Assembly: GCA_036567085.1 (NCBI GenBank)
Contig: DATCVG010000024.1
Coordinates: 1-26,859, forward strand
DNA from: Methylopumilus sp036567085
GTDB taxonomy: Bacteria > Pseudomonadota > Gammaproteobacteria > Burkholderiales > Methylophilaceae
DNA: 26,859 nt
Direction of reading: 5' to 3'
Of the stretch, positions 15,882 to 24,394 are shown one piece after another. Position 1 is the stretch's first letter, and each line of letters starts with the position of its first letter. Under the pieces are notes generated by a model that did no database searches, had not been told where the DNA came from, and worked only from the letters and a program-made list of their open reading frames with translations. The position numbers and the translations under genes were made by a program.

Positions 15882-16364
15882 ATGCGTCTGACTACCAAAG
15901 GTCGTTTTGCAGTCACTGCCATTCTTGATCTCGCGCTCAACGAGTCAGAAAAGCCTGTCACTTTAGCTGACATCAGCGAGCGACAATCCATCTCTTTATC
16001 TTATCTTGAGCAGCTTTTTAGTCGCATGCGACGCGAAGGTATTGTCAAAAGTATTCGTGGTCCGGGTGGCGGTTATCATCTTGCTAAAAAACATCAAGAC
16101 ATTACCGTGAAGTCTATTATCAGTGCTGTCGACGAAGAGATAGATGCAACACAATGCAATGGTAAAGAAAATTGTCATGAAGGTGGACGCTGTATCACTC
16201 ATGATCTTTGGGCATCGATTAATACCAAAATTTTAGATTACCTTGAGAGTCTCACTTTGGCGCACCTTGTCGAAGCGCAATCTAAAGACATTAAGAATCA
16301 TGAGCGGGCAATTTTTTTCTTAAACGATAAACATAATCAAGGCAATTTAGCTAAAGCTAGTTAA
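15882..16364 (+). CDS. iscR: Iron-sulfur cluster-sensing transcription regulator IscR
   Basis: IscR is an Rrf2-family winged-helix regulator that represses isc when it carries a [2Fe-2S] cluster. The DNA-binding helix lies at about 28-57 (LADISERQSISLSYLEQLFS). The cluster ligands C92, C98, C104 and H107 (CNGKENCHEGGRCITH) fall at exactly the E. coli numbers. Length 160 is typical (E. coli 162). An AAAGGA precedes the ATG. The leader from the promoter at 15795-15823 is about 50 bases. The desulfurase gene begins 6 bases after the stop, so it is the first gene of the operon it controls. Confidence 0.97.
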   Translation: MRLTTKGRFAVTAILDLALNESEKPVTLADISERQSISLSYLEQLFSRMRREGIVKSIRGPGGGYHLAKKHQDITVKSIISAVDEEIDATQCNGKENCHEGGRCITHDLWASINTKILDYLESLTLAHLVEAQSKDIKNHERAIFFLNDKHNQGNLAKAS

Positions 16365-16370
16365 CCCTAT

Positions 16371-17516
16371 ATGCAAAAAGTTTATTTTGATCATAACGCG
16401 ACAACGGCCATAGACAAAAAAGTCTTGAGTGTCATGATGCCTTTCTTAGAAACACAACAAGGCAATCCGACGAGTCAACATAGCTTCGGTCGACATGCGA
16501 GAACTGCGATTGAAGAAGCGCGTGAACAAGTGGCATTAGCCATTCACGCACATCCTACTGAAGTTATTTTTACTTCAGGTGGCACGGAAGCCAATAACAT
16601 GATCGTGCACGGTGCGGCGATTAAAAATCCTCAAAGCACTTTGGTACGAAGCAATATTGAACACCCCTGTGTCGCCCGCCCCATGGAAGCATTGACTCAT
16701 CAGGGCTGGCATCAAGAGTTACTCAAAGTGAATCATGATGGCGTGATACCCAATGAAGCTTATAAATATATCACTGCGGATAATATTAGTCTTGTCTCTG
16801 TGATGTTAGCGAATAATGAGACAGGTGTAATTCAAGAGGTCTCTCACCTCTCTGATTTTGCAAAAGGAAAAAAAGCAATCTCGCATACAGATGCAGTGCA
16901 AGCTTTTGGAAAAATGGAGGTGCGCTTTAATGAACTTGAGATTGATGCGATGACACTTTCTAGCCATAAAATTTACGGTCCTCAAGGTGTAGGTGCTTTA
17001 ATCTTAAATAAGCGCTCTGATATTGAGCCTCTTATTTATGGTGGCGGACAAGAGAAGAATTTAAGGAGTGGCACTGAAAATATTGCTGCGATTGTCGGTT
17101 TTGGTAAAGCGTGCGAATTGATTTCAGAATCATTAAAAGCATCATCCATGCGTTCACGTGAACTTCAAACAACACTCGAATTTCATTTAAAAGCATTAGG
17201 TGCAGTGATTTTTTCTGAAAAAGTAAAAAGACTAAGCAACACCACTTTCTTTGCGTTTAAAGATATTGAGGGTTCTACGCTCCTCACTGCATTAGATAAA
17301 AAAGGTTTTGCGATTGCGAGCGGTTCTGCATGCTCAAGCGTCAATAAAGAACCAAGTCATGTGTTACTTGCCATGGGTATCGATGAAGATTTAGCGCGCG
17401 GTGCATTGCGTATTAGTTTTGGAAACCAAAACACAATAAAGGATGTCACATCATTTATTGAAACATTAAAAAAAGAATTACAAACATTAAAACAACTGAC
17501 CGCGATTGCGGCATAA
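16371..17516 (+). CDS. Second cysteine desulfurase (IscS/NifS-like), lacking the IscU-docking tail
   Basis: This PLP enzyme of the aminotransferase class V fold removes sulfur from cysteine. The PLP lysine is K200 (SSHKIYGPQGVGAL), the ring-stacking histidine is H98 (IEHP), and the active-site cysteine is C321 in the mobile loop GSACSSVNKEPSHVL. The loop is the long group I type, like IscS. It is 381 residues and a diverged paralogue of the next gene. It stops shortly after the last core helix, without the tail (SPLWEMF ... EWAAH) that IscS uses to meet IscU, so its sulfur acceptor may differ. It is translated between iscR and iscS, with 6- and 3-base gaps, under the same promoter. NifS, a selenocysteine lyase-like role or tRNA thiolation are all possible. 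Confidence 0.9.
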   Translation: MQKVYFDHNATTAIDKKVLSVMMPFLETQQGNPTSQHSFGRHARTAIEEAREQVALAIHAHPTEVIFTSGGTEANNMIVHGAAIKNPQSTLVRSNIEHPCVARPMEALTHQGWHQELLKVNHDGVIPNEAYKYITADNISLVSVMLANNETGVIQEVSHLSDFAKGKKAISHTDAVQAFGKMEVRFNELEIDAMTLSSHKIYGPQGVGALILNKRSDIEPLIYGGGQEKNLRSGTENIAAIVGFGKACELISESLKASSMRSRELQTTLEFHLKALGAVIFSEKVKRLSNTTFFAFKDIEGSTLLTALDKKGFAIASGSACSSVNKEPSHVLLAMGIDEDLARGALRISFGNQNTIKDVTSFIETLKKELQTLKQLTAIAA

Positions 17517-17519
17517 GAG

Positions 17520-18743
17520 ATGACCGAACCTATGGAACGTAAACCGATTTATTTAGATTACTCAGCCACGACACCGATTGATCCTCGTGTCGCGGAAAAA
17601 ATGATTCCGTATATCACAGAACATTTTGGCAATCCTGCATCAAGAAGCCATAGCTTTGGTTGGACTGCAGAAAAAGCAGTGGAAGAAGCACGCGAGGAAG
17701 TCGCTAAACTCGTTAATGCTGACCCGAGGGAAATTGTTTGGACCTCAGGCGCTACTGAATCGAATAACTTAGCGATCAAAGGTGCGAGCCATTTTTATAG
17801 CACCAAAGGGAAGCATGTCTTAACGATTGCGACTGAACATAAAGCAGTTATCGATGCGGTGCGTGAACTTGAACGTGAAGGTTATACAGCGACTTATTTA
17901 GAGCCTGAGCCTAATGGCTTAGTTGATTTAGAAAAATTTAAAAAAGCCATTCGCCCAGATACGGTTTTAGCCTCTGTCATGATTGTCAATAATGAAATTG
18001 GTGTGATTCAAGATATCGAAGCCCTTGGCAACATCTGTCGAAATGAAAAAGTTATCTTTCATGTAGATGCTGCACAAGCAACTGGTAAGGTGGATATCGA
18101 TCTAGAAAAATTACCTGTCGATTTAATGAGTTTTTCTGCACACAAAACATACGGGCCTAAGGGTATAGGAGCACTTTATGTAAGACGTAAACCACGTATT
18201 CGTATTGAGGCACAAATGCATGGCGGTGGTCATGAGCGCGGTATGCGTTCAGGAACACTAGCCACCCACCAAATTGTAGGTATGGGTGAAGCATTCAGAA
18301 TCGCTCGCTTAGAAATGAAATCAGAAAATGAGCGCATCATAAAATTACGCGATAAATTACTTCAAGGCTTACAAAACATTGAAGAAGTTTATGTGAATGG
18401 CGACTTAAAACATCGTATCCCACATAATCTTAATATCAGCTTTAACTATGTCGAAGGTGAGTCACTCATCATGGCAGTGAAAGATATTGCGGTCTCAAGC
18501 GGTTCTGCATGTACGTCAGCTAGTTTGGAACCAAGTTATGTATTGCGCGCATTAGGTCGCTCAGATGAATTAGCTCATAGCTCTATTCGTTTTTCGATTG
18601 GACGCTTTACCACAGAAGCTGATGTAGATTTTACGATTCAATTATTAAAAGACAAGATTCAAAAATTAAGAGAGCTCTCACCATTGTGGGAAATGTTTAA
18701 AGATGGCATTGATATTAGTAAAGTTGAGTGGGCTGCCCACTAG
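17520..18743 (+). CDS. iscS: Cysteine desulfurase IscS
   Basis: IscS provides persulfide sulfur for iron-sulfur clusters on IscU and for tRNA thiolation. The PLP lysine is K209 (SAHKTYGPKGIGALY), the stacking histidine is H107 (TEHKAV), and the active-site cysteine is C331 (SSGSACTSASLEPSYVLRAL). The C-terminal tail SPLWEMFKDGIDISKVEWAA, the IscU docking region, is intact. Length 407 compares with 404 in E. coli. Two starts are possible. The ATG at 17520 follows the previous stop by 3 bases but has AAGAG immediately against it. The ATG at 17532 (MERKPIYLDYSAT) lines up with E. coli MKLPIYLDYSAT and leaves AAGAGA at a workable distance. The coordinates use the longer form. Confidence 0.97.
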   Translation: MTEPMERKPIYLDYSATTPIDPRVAEKMIPYITEHFGNPASRSHSFGWTAEKAVEEAREEVAKLVNADPREIVWTSGATESNNLAIKGASHFYSTKGKHVLTIATEHKAVIDAVRELEREGYTATYLEPEPNGLVDLEKFKKAIRPDTVLASVMIVNNEIGVIQDIEALGNICRNEKVIFHVDAAQATGKVDIDLEKLPVDLMSFSAHKTYGPKGIGALYVRRKPRIRIEAQMHGGGHERGMRSGTLATHQIVGMGEAFRIARLEMKSENERIIKLRDKLLQGLQNIEEVYVNGDLKHRIPHNLNISFNYVEGESLIMAVKDIAVSSGSACTSASLEPSYVLRALGRSDELAHSSIRFSIGRFTTEADVDFTIQLLKDKIQKLRELSPLWEMFKDGIDISKVEWAAH

Positions 18744-18760
18744 TTTTTTTAAGGACATAT

Positions 18761-19144
18761 ATGGCATACAGCGATAAAGTTTTAGATCACTACGAAAACC
18801 CAAGAAATGTCGGATCCCTTGATAAGAATGATCCACACGTCGGTACCGGTATGGTGGGTGCCCCAGCATGTGGTGACGTGATGAAATTACAAATTAAAGT
18901 GACTGATGATGGTGTCATTGAAGATGCAAAGTTCAAGACCTACGGCTGTGGTTCTGCGATTGCTTCGAGCTCACTCGTCACCGAATGGTTAAAAGGTAAA
19001 ACATTAGACCAAGCATCTGAAATTAAAAACTCAGCTATTGCAGAAGAGTTAGCATTGCCTCCTGTTAAAATACACTGCTCAGTCTTAGCGGAAGACGCAA
19101 TTAAATCAGCCATTGCGGATCTAAAGAGTAAACAAGGTAAATAA
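18761..19144 (+). CDS. iscU: Iron-sulfur cluster assembly scaffold IscU
   Basis: IscU is the scaffold on which IscS and ferredoxin build [2Fe-2S] and [4Fe-4S] clusters. Cluster ligands C37, D39, C63, H105 and C106 are all present at E. coli positions (GAPACGDVMKL, KTYGCGSAIASS, KIHCSVLAEDA). The HscA recognition motif LPPVK is at 99-103. With the ATG at 18761, which has AAGGA 5 bases upstream, it is 127 residues, one short of E. coli. The frame runs on to a GTG at 18728, but that would overlap iscS and add unrelated residues. Confidence 0.98.
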   Translation: MAYSDKVLDHYENPRNVGSLDKNDPHVGTGMVGAPACGDVMKLQIKVTDDGVIEDAKFKTYGCGSAIASSSLVTEWLKGKTLDQASEIKNSAIAEELALPPVKIHCSVLAEDAIKSAIADLKSKQGK

Positions 19145-19151
19145 ATTTAAC

Positions 19152-19475
19152 ATGGCTATTTCTTTAACACCTAAAGCTGCAGAACGTGTCGAAAAATATC
19201 TCAAAAATCGAGGTAAAGGTGTAGGACTTCGACTAGGCGTTAAAACAACGGGTTGTTCCGGTATGGCATACACATTAGAGTTTGTGGATGATACCCTACC
19301 TGAAGATCAAGTATTTGAAAGTCATGGCATCAAAATCATGGTGGATCCAAAAAGTCTTGTTTATATCAACGGAACTGAGCTTGATTTTACTAAAGAGGGT
19401 TTAAATGAAGGGTTTAAATTTAACAATCCTAACGTCAAGGCAGAATGTGGCTGTGGTGAGAGCTTTACAGTGTGA
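19152..19475 (+). CDS. iscA: Iron-sulfur cluster assembly/carrier protein IscA
   Basis: IscA is an A-type carrier that passes clusters, especially [4Fe-4S], to target enzymes. The three conserved cysteines are C35 (TTGCSGMAY), C99 and C101 (ECGCGESF), and the 107-residue length is exactly that of E. coli IscA. It follows iscU by 7 bases. Its TGA stop overlaps the hscB GTG start as GTGA, so hscB translation is probably coupled to it. Confidence 0.97.
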   Translation: MAISLTPKAAERVEKYLKNRGKGVGLRLGVKTTGCSGMAYTLEFVDDTLPEDQVFESHGIKIMVDPKSLVYINGTELDFTKEGLNEGFKFNNPNVKAECGCGESFTV

Positions 19476-19984
19476 GTCAAAATTTTTTCACGCTCCTCAA
19501 AATTCCAGAAGCATTTGTTATTGATTTAGAAAGACTTGATCAGAACTACCAAGACATTCAAAAAGAAATTCATCCAGATCGCTTCGCATCATTTGATGAT
19601 GAAACTAAATTAGAGTCGATCAAAAAAACAGCTCAAGTGAATGACGCCTATCAAACTTTAAAGTCGCCTATTCGACGCGCAGAATATATGCTTCAACTTC
19701 ATGGTGTGAATATCCATGATGAAAAATATACGTCTGTGCCTCAGGATTTTTTAATACAGCAAATGGAATGGCGTGAAGAACTCGAAATACAAAAGCATAA
19801 TAAATTAGCCCTTGAAAAATTAGCTACTGAGATTCAAAAAAATAAAAATGATATGCTGAATCAACTACCCGCTTTTTTTGCTCATAAAGATGATCTTAAC
19901 GATGCCATTAAAATCACACGTGAACTTAATTTCATTGAAAAAATTGAACAGCATATCCATGATGCATTAATCGAGATTGTTTAA
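19472..19984 (+). CDS. hscB: Co-chaperone HscB (J-domain protein for HscA)
   Basis: HscB brings IscU to HscA and stimulates the HscA ATPase. The N-terminal J domain (about 1-75) carries the invariant HPD at 34-36 (EIHPDRFAS). The C-terminal three-helix domain (about 90-170) is the IscU-binding part. The 170 residues match E. coli (171). Translation begins at a GTG overlapping the iscA stop by 4 bases, with GGTGAGAG about 10 bases upstream. hscA follows after 3 bases. Confidence 0.96.
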   Translation: MSQNFFTLLKIPEAFVIDLERLDQNYQDIQKEIHPDRFASFDDETKLESIKKTAQVNDAYQTLKSPIRRAEYMLQLHGVNIHDEKYTSVPQDFLIQQMEWREELEIQKHNKLALEKLATEIQKNKNDMLNQLPAFFAHKDDLNDAIKITRELNFIEKIEQHIHDALIEIV

Positions 19985-19987
19985 ATT

Positions 19988-21853
19988 ATGGCGCTCCTTC
20001 AAATCTCAGAGCCTGGTCAAAGTACTCTTCCTCACGAACACAAACTGGCGGTCGGTATTGATTTAGGTACAACAAACTCTCTGGTAGCTAGTGTTCAGAG
20101 CGGATTACCCACTATCTTAAAAGATGCCAATGGTAATTCCCTCATACCCTCGATCGTCTATTACGGACAAAATAATATTAAAGTGGGTCATGAGGCATTG
20201 CCCTATTTATCCACTGATGCAAAGAACACTATTGTGTCAGTGAAGCGCTTTATGGGTCATAATAAATCTGATATTCAATATCGAGAATCACTGCCCTACG
20301 CTTTTGATGATCATAGCGACGATATACAAATTAAAACTGAGCAAGGCTTAAAGCATCCGATTGAAATCTCATCTGATATCTTAAAAAAATTAAAAGATCT
20401 TGCTGAAGTTTCTCTATGTGGCGAGATCACAGGTGCTGTAATTACAGTCCCTGCTTATTTCGATGATGCACAACGTCAAGCCACAAAAGATGCTGCCAGA
20501 TTAGCCGGCTTAAATGTCTTAAGACTCATCAATGAACCCACAGCCGCCGCTGTTGCTTATGGTCTCGATCAAAAGAAAGAAGGTACTTTCGTCATATATG
20601 ATTTAGGTGGTGGCACTTTTGATGTTTCAATCCTAAAGCTTCATAAAGGCATATTTGAAGTCTTAGCTACAAATGGTCACCCGCATCTAGGCGGTGATGA
20701 TTTTGATCAGGCCATAGTAGAGCTTATCAAACATGAAAATAAAATTACTCAACTTAGTCATGAGGATAAGCGTGCGCTCATAACACACGCTAAATACTTA
20801 AAAGAAAATCTGACGAATGATGCGTCTGCAAAAACGGTGATCAAACTTTCAGATGGCCGAGAGATTAAGTTTTCATTGGATAGAGATACATTTTTTAAAT
20901 TAACTCATGAACTTGTACAAAAAACAATTCAGCCTATTAAGCGCGCATTAAATGATGCTCAATTATTGATCGAATCTATTGATGGTATTGTGATGGTAGG
21001 TGGTGCGACACGCATGATGCATATTCAATCTGAAATTAAAACTTTCTTTAAAAAAGATTTGCTTAATGATCTTAATCCAGATGAGGTTGTTGCACTTGGT
21101 GCTGCAAGACAGGCGCATACACTCGCTGGAAATAAATCAGATCAAGACCTACTTCTTCTTGATGTAACACCCTTATCCCTTGGGATTGAAACGATGGGTG
21201 GTTTAGTAGAAAAAATTATCCATAGAAACTCCACAATTCCAATCACAAAAGCACAAGAATTTACAACCTATAAAGATGGACAAACTGCCATGTCGATTCA
21301 TGTATTGCAAGGTGAGCGTGAACGAGTATCAGATTGCAGATCACTTGCAAACTTTACTTTGACAAATATTCCTCCCATGGTTGCAGGAGCTGCAAAAATT
21401 CGTGTGACCTTCCAGATTGATGCGGATGGATTACTTTCTGTATCAGCAAAGGAATTATCTACCAATAAAGAAACAAGCATTACCGTCAAACCCTCTTATG
21501 GCCTATCTGAGGATCAAATTTCAAATATGCTTATACAATCTTTTGAAAAAGCTGAAGAAGATAAAAAGATACGCGCACTGAGCGAGGCTAAAATTGAAGG
21601 TGAGCAAATTATCCTAGCCGTGCAAAATGCCCTAGATAAAAATGGCAATAAATTACTAACGCAGGAAGAAATTACAGAGATTCAATCTGCCATAAAAAGA
21701 CTTTCAGCTGCGCTTAATTCAAATAATCCCAATTTAATTACAGAGCATACAAAAAATTTAAATACACTCACAGAATCATTTGCAGCTAAACTCATGGATG
21801 AATCTGTGAGCCAAGCACTCAGAGGCAAATCAATAGATAAGGTAAACTTCTAA
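19988..21853 (+). CDS. hscA: Fe-S chaperone HscA (Hsp70 family)
   Basis: HscA is the specialised Hsp70 that binds the LPPVK motif of IscU and drives cluster transfer with ATP. The nucleotide-binding domain shows VGIDLGTTNSLVA (22-34), LINEPTAAAVAYGLD and YDLGGGTFDVSIL. The substrate domain begins near LLLDVTPLSLGIETMGGLVE, with the helical lid after about residue 510. The N-terminal extension before the first ATPase motif (MALLQISEPGQ) is a mark of HscA against DnaK. Length 621 compares with 616 in E. coli. It lies between hscB and fdx with gaps of 3 and 1 bases. Confidence 0.97.
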   Translation: MALLQISEPGQSTLPHEHKLAVGIDLGTTNSLVASVQSGLPTILKDANGNSLIPSIVYYGQNNIKVGHEALPYLSTDAKNTIVSVKRFMGHNKSDIQYRESLPYAFDDHSDDIQIKTEQGLKHPIEISSDILKKLKDLAEVSLCGEITGAVITVPAYFDDAQRQATKDAARLAGLNVLRLINEPTAAAVAYGLDQKKEGTFVIYDLGGGTFDVSILKLHKGIFEVLATNGHPHLGGDDFDQAIVELIKHENKITQLSHEDKRALITHAKYLKENLTNDASAKTVIKLSDGREIKFSLDRDTFFKLTHELVQKTIQPIKRALNDAQLLIESIDGIVMVGGATRMMHIQSEIKTFFKKDLLNDLNPDEVVALGAARQAHTLAGNKSDQDLLLLDVTPLSLGIETMGGLVEKIIHRNSTIPITKAQEFTTYKDGQTAMSIHVLQGERERVSDCRSLANFTLTNIPPMVAGAAKIRVTFQIDADGLLSVSAKELSTNKETSITVKPSYGLSEDQISNMLIQSFEKAEEDKKIRALSEAKIEGEQIILAVQNALDKNGNKLLTQEEITEIQSAIKRLSAALNSNNPNLITEHTKNLNTLTESFAAKLMDESVSQALRGKSIDKVNF

Positions 21854-21854
21854 T

Positions 21855-22190
21855 ATGCCAAAAATTATTATCTTGCCACATGTTGAAATCTGCCCTCACG
21901 GTGAAGTGATTGATGCAAAACCGGGGCTTTCTATCTGTGAGAATTTATTACAAAACCATATTGAGATAGAACACGCTTGTGATCAAGTCTGTGCATGCAC
22001 GACATGCCATGTGATTGTAAGAGAAGGATTTGATACATTAAACGAAGCTGATGATTTGGAGGAAGATCTTCTTGATAAAGCCTGGGGATTGGAACCTCAA
22101 TCAAGATTATCTTGCCAAGCTATGGTAGATCAACATGATCTCACGATTGAAATTCCTCGTTACACTATTAATATGGCAAAAGAAGGTTAA
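21855..22190 (+). CDS. fdx: ISC-type [2Fe-2S] ferredoxin Fdx
   Basis: Fdx donates electrons for cluster assembly on IscU. The cluster ligands are C42, C48, C51 and C87 (HACDQVCACTTCHVIV and RLSCQAM), the same positions as in E. coli; the extra conserved C46 is also kept. The DLLDKAWGLEPQSRLSCQA and EIPRYTINMA segments are diagnostic. At 111 residues it is full length. It is the last isc gene here. No iscX follows, since ppk arrives head-on and their stop codons overlap by 4 bases. Confidence 0.97.
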   Translation: MPKIIILPHVEICPHGEVIDAKPGLSICENLLQNHIEIEHACDQVCACTTCHVIVREGFDTLNEADDLEEDLLDKAWGLEPQSRLSCQAMVDQHDLTIEIPRYTINMAKEG

Positions 22191-24301
22191 GCTTTAAGCT
22201 TTCCTTTTGAAGATTTTGTAACTACACTATATTTAAGTAATAAATTTTGTTGGCCTGATAATTTATTATTTGATGCAGATGCTGATTGTTTATAGAGGCC
22301 ATCTGAATTCATATTCCAGCTAGAAATATCTTTGAGTAATTCATTTAAGCCCTCATGAATAACTTTTTGTTTTAATTCAGGCGCTAGAATAGGAAATGCC
22401 ACTTCAATTCTTCTAAATAAGTTTCTATCCATCCAGTCTGCAGAGGATAAATAAATATTTTCTTTACCGTTTGCATAAAAATAAAAAATACGATGGTGTT
22501 CTAGAAATTGTCCAACAATAGATCTTACTCGAATATTTTCGGAAAGACCTTTAACTTTAGGCTTAAGTGCGCACACCCCTCTTACAATTAAATCAATTTT
22601 GACACCTGCTTGCGAGGCTTTATAGAGTTCATTAATCACAGCAGGCTCTAAGAGCGCATTCACTTTCGCCACAATTCTTGCAGGCTTACCTAACTTTGCT
22701 GCCTTGGCTTCAGCTTGAATATGCTTCACAATTTGATCAAACATAGTAAAGGGCGAGTGCCATAATGATTTCAGTTTGATTAAACGGCTTGTTCCTGTGA
22801 GCTGCATAAAAATCTTATGAACATCGTCACAAATGGATGTGTTTGAAGTCATCAACCCAAAATCGGTATATAGCTTGGCTGTTCTGGGGTGATAGTTCCC
22901 TGTCCCTAAGTGCACATAACGTTTTAAAGTATGCTCTGGTTTTCTTTTGCCTTTTGCTGGCAATAACTCTTTTCTTACAATCATGATCATCTTGGCGTGA
23001 CATTTATGTTTCACCACACCATAAACAACATGCGCACCAACCTCTTCTAATTTAGCTGCCCATGAAATATTTGTTTCCTCATCAAAACGCGCTAAAAGCT
23101 CCACAATCACAGTGACTTCTTTGCCATTCTTAGCAGCTTCAATTAAAGCGTCCATCACAGGGGATACATTACCGGTTCTATATATCGTTTGTTTAATCGC
23201 TAATACATCAGGATCTTTTGAAGCAGTTCTGAGAAAATTCAAAACGGGCTCAAAGCTTTCATAGGGATGATGAAGTAACACATCACGCGTTTTAAGTTCA
23301 TCAAAGATAGAACCCTTAATTAAAGGTAACTTAGGGATATGAGATGGAAATTTCAGGTCGGGTCTATTCACAATCTCTGCCACTTGTATTAAGCGCATCA
23401 AGTTAACTGGTCCATCTACGCGATAACAATCTTCAGGATTCAAATCGCAAGATTTTCTTAAATACTTAAGAAGGTGATCTGGAATATCAGAAGAGATTTC
23501 AAGTCTTACTGCATCGCCTAAATGTCTTGTGGATAACTCACCTTTTAATGATTCTTTCAAGTCAGAAATGTCATCATCTGATACAAATAAATCTGAATTT
23601 CTTGTCACTCTAAATTGGTAGCAACCTGTAATTTTCATACCAGGAAAAAGTTCGTGCACGAAAGATTGCATAAAGGTCGATAAGATCGCAATGCCGTATG
23701 GTTTTTGACTAATACGAGCCGGCATTTGAATGACGCGCGGTATAGAACGAGGTGCTTGAACAACAGCTAACTTAGGCGTCCTTCCAAAATCATCCTTGCC
23801 TTCTAATGTTACAAAAAAGTTTAAGCTTTTATTGATGACTTTAGGAAATGGATGGGCTGGATCTAAAACAATTGGAGTTAAGAGTGGAACGAGTTCTTTT
23901 TCAAAATATGTTTTTGCCCAACGATGCTGACTTGGCGTCCATGCGCTCTCGAAATGAAGGTGAACTCCTTCTCTCTCAAGTCTCGGTAAAATATCTTTTT
24001 GAAATATTTTGTATTTATGGCTAACAAGCGTTTGTGTCTCTTTCACAACGTTTAAATACGCATCACCTACTATGAGTCCATCTTGTGTCTTACTTTTAGG
24101 ATTTTTTCTGAGCTGCTCCTTAAGCACTGCGATACGAATTTCAAAGAATTCATCTAAATTACTTGAAACAATACAGATGTACTTAAGGCGCTCTAAAAGA
24201 GGTATTTTAAGATTTTGCGCTAAGGCAAGGACACGTCGGTTAAATTCGAGAGCGCCTAATTCACGATTTAATAAATTAAGTTTAGATTTCACAACATTCA
24301 T
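22187..24301 (-). CDS. ppk: Polyphosphate kinase 1
   Basis: PPK1 reversibly adds the gamma-phosphate of ATP onto a polyphosphate chain. The N domain begins LNRELGALEFNRRVLALAQN. The phosphorylated histidine is H435 in KHKCHAKMIM, the same number as in E. coli, and the second conserved histidine is about H602 (FLEHHRIFYF). Other family landmarks are YVHLGTGNYHPRTAKLYTDF and YLSSADWMDRNLFRRIE. Length 704 (E. coli 688) includes a serine/asparagine-rich tail of about 30 residues. It is divergent from ppx rather than in one operon with it. A Pho box facing it is present upstream. No Shine-Dalgarno is seen before the ATG. Confidence 0.97.
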   Translation of the reverse strand: MNVVKSKLNLLNRELGALEFNRRVLALAQNLKIPLLERLKYICIVSSNLDEFFEIRIAVLKEQLRKNPKSKTQDGLIVGDAYLNVVKETQTLVSHKYKIFQKDILPRLEREGVHLHFESAWTPSQHRWAKTYFEKELVPLLTPIVLDPAHPFPKVINKSLNFFVTLEGKDDFGRTPKLAVVQAPRSIPRVIQMPARISQKPYGIAILSTFMQSFVHELFPGMKITGCYQFRVTRNSDLFVSDDDISDLKESLKGELSTRHLGDAVRLEISSDIPDHLLKYLRKSCDLNPEDCYRVDGPVNLMRLIQVAEIVNRPDLKFPSHIPKLPLIKGSIFDELKTRDVLLHHPYESFEPVLNFLRTASKDPDVLAIKQTIYRTGNVSPVMDALIEAAKNGKEVTVIVELLARFDEETNISWAAKLEEVGAHVVYGVVKHKCHAKMIMIVRKELLPAKGKRKPEHTLKRYVHLGTGNYHPRTAKLYTDFGLMTSNTSICDDVHKIFMQLTGTSRLIKLKSLWHSPFTMFDQIVKHIQAEAKAAKLGKPARIVAKVNALLEPAVINELYKASQAGVKIDLIVRGVCALKPKVKGLSENIRVRSIVGQFLEHHRIFYFYANGKENIYLSSADWMDRNLFRRIEVAFPILAPELKQKVIHEGLNELLKDISSWNMNSDGLYKQSASASNNKLSGQQNLLLKYSVVTKSSKGKLKA

Positions 24302-24323
24302 ACTATCATTGTGATTACAGAAT

Positions 24324-24341
24324 GTGACATTTACATGACAT
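24324..24341 (-). promoter_or_regulatory. Pho box (PhoB site) facing ppk
   Basis: On the minus strand the sequence is ATGTCAT-GTAA-ATGTCAC, two 7-base direct repeats with an 11-base period. This is the PhoB box pattern CTGTCAT-N4-CTGTCAC, with only the first base of each repeat differing. It ends 22 bases before the ppk ATG, so PhoB bound here would stand in for a -35 element. A CACAAT at about 10 bases beyond could be the -10. Confidence 0.75.
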
Positions 24342-24350
24342 TTGTAAGAT

Positions 24351-24368
24351 ATGTCATCGATATGTCAC
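24351..24368 (+). promoter_or_regulatory. Pho box (PhoB site) facing ppx
   Basis: On the plus strand the sequence is ATGTCAT-CGAT-ATGTCAC, again two 7-base repeats with an 11-base period and the same repeat units as the ppk box. A TTAAAT at 24378-24383, 9 bases after the box, is a suitable -10. The predicted start near 24390 would be only about 5 bases before the ppx ATG. Confidence 0.75.
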
Positions 24369-24394
24369 AAATTTGATTTAAATTAGCGTCCTTT

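Noticed and set aside
18728..18760. Longer IscU starting at GTG 18728
   Set aside because: It would overlap iscS and add residues absent from the family; the ATG at 18761 has a good ribosome binding site and the standard start.
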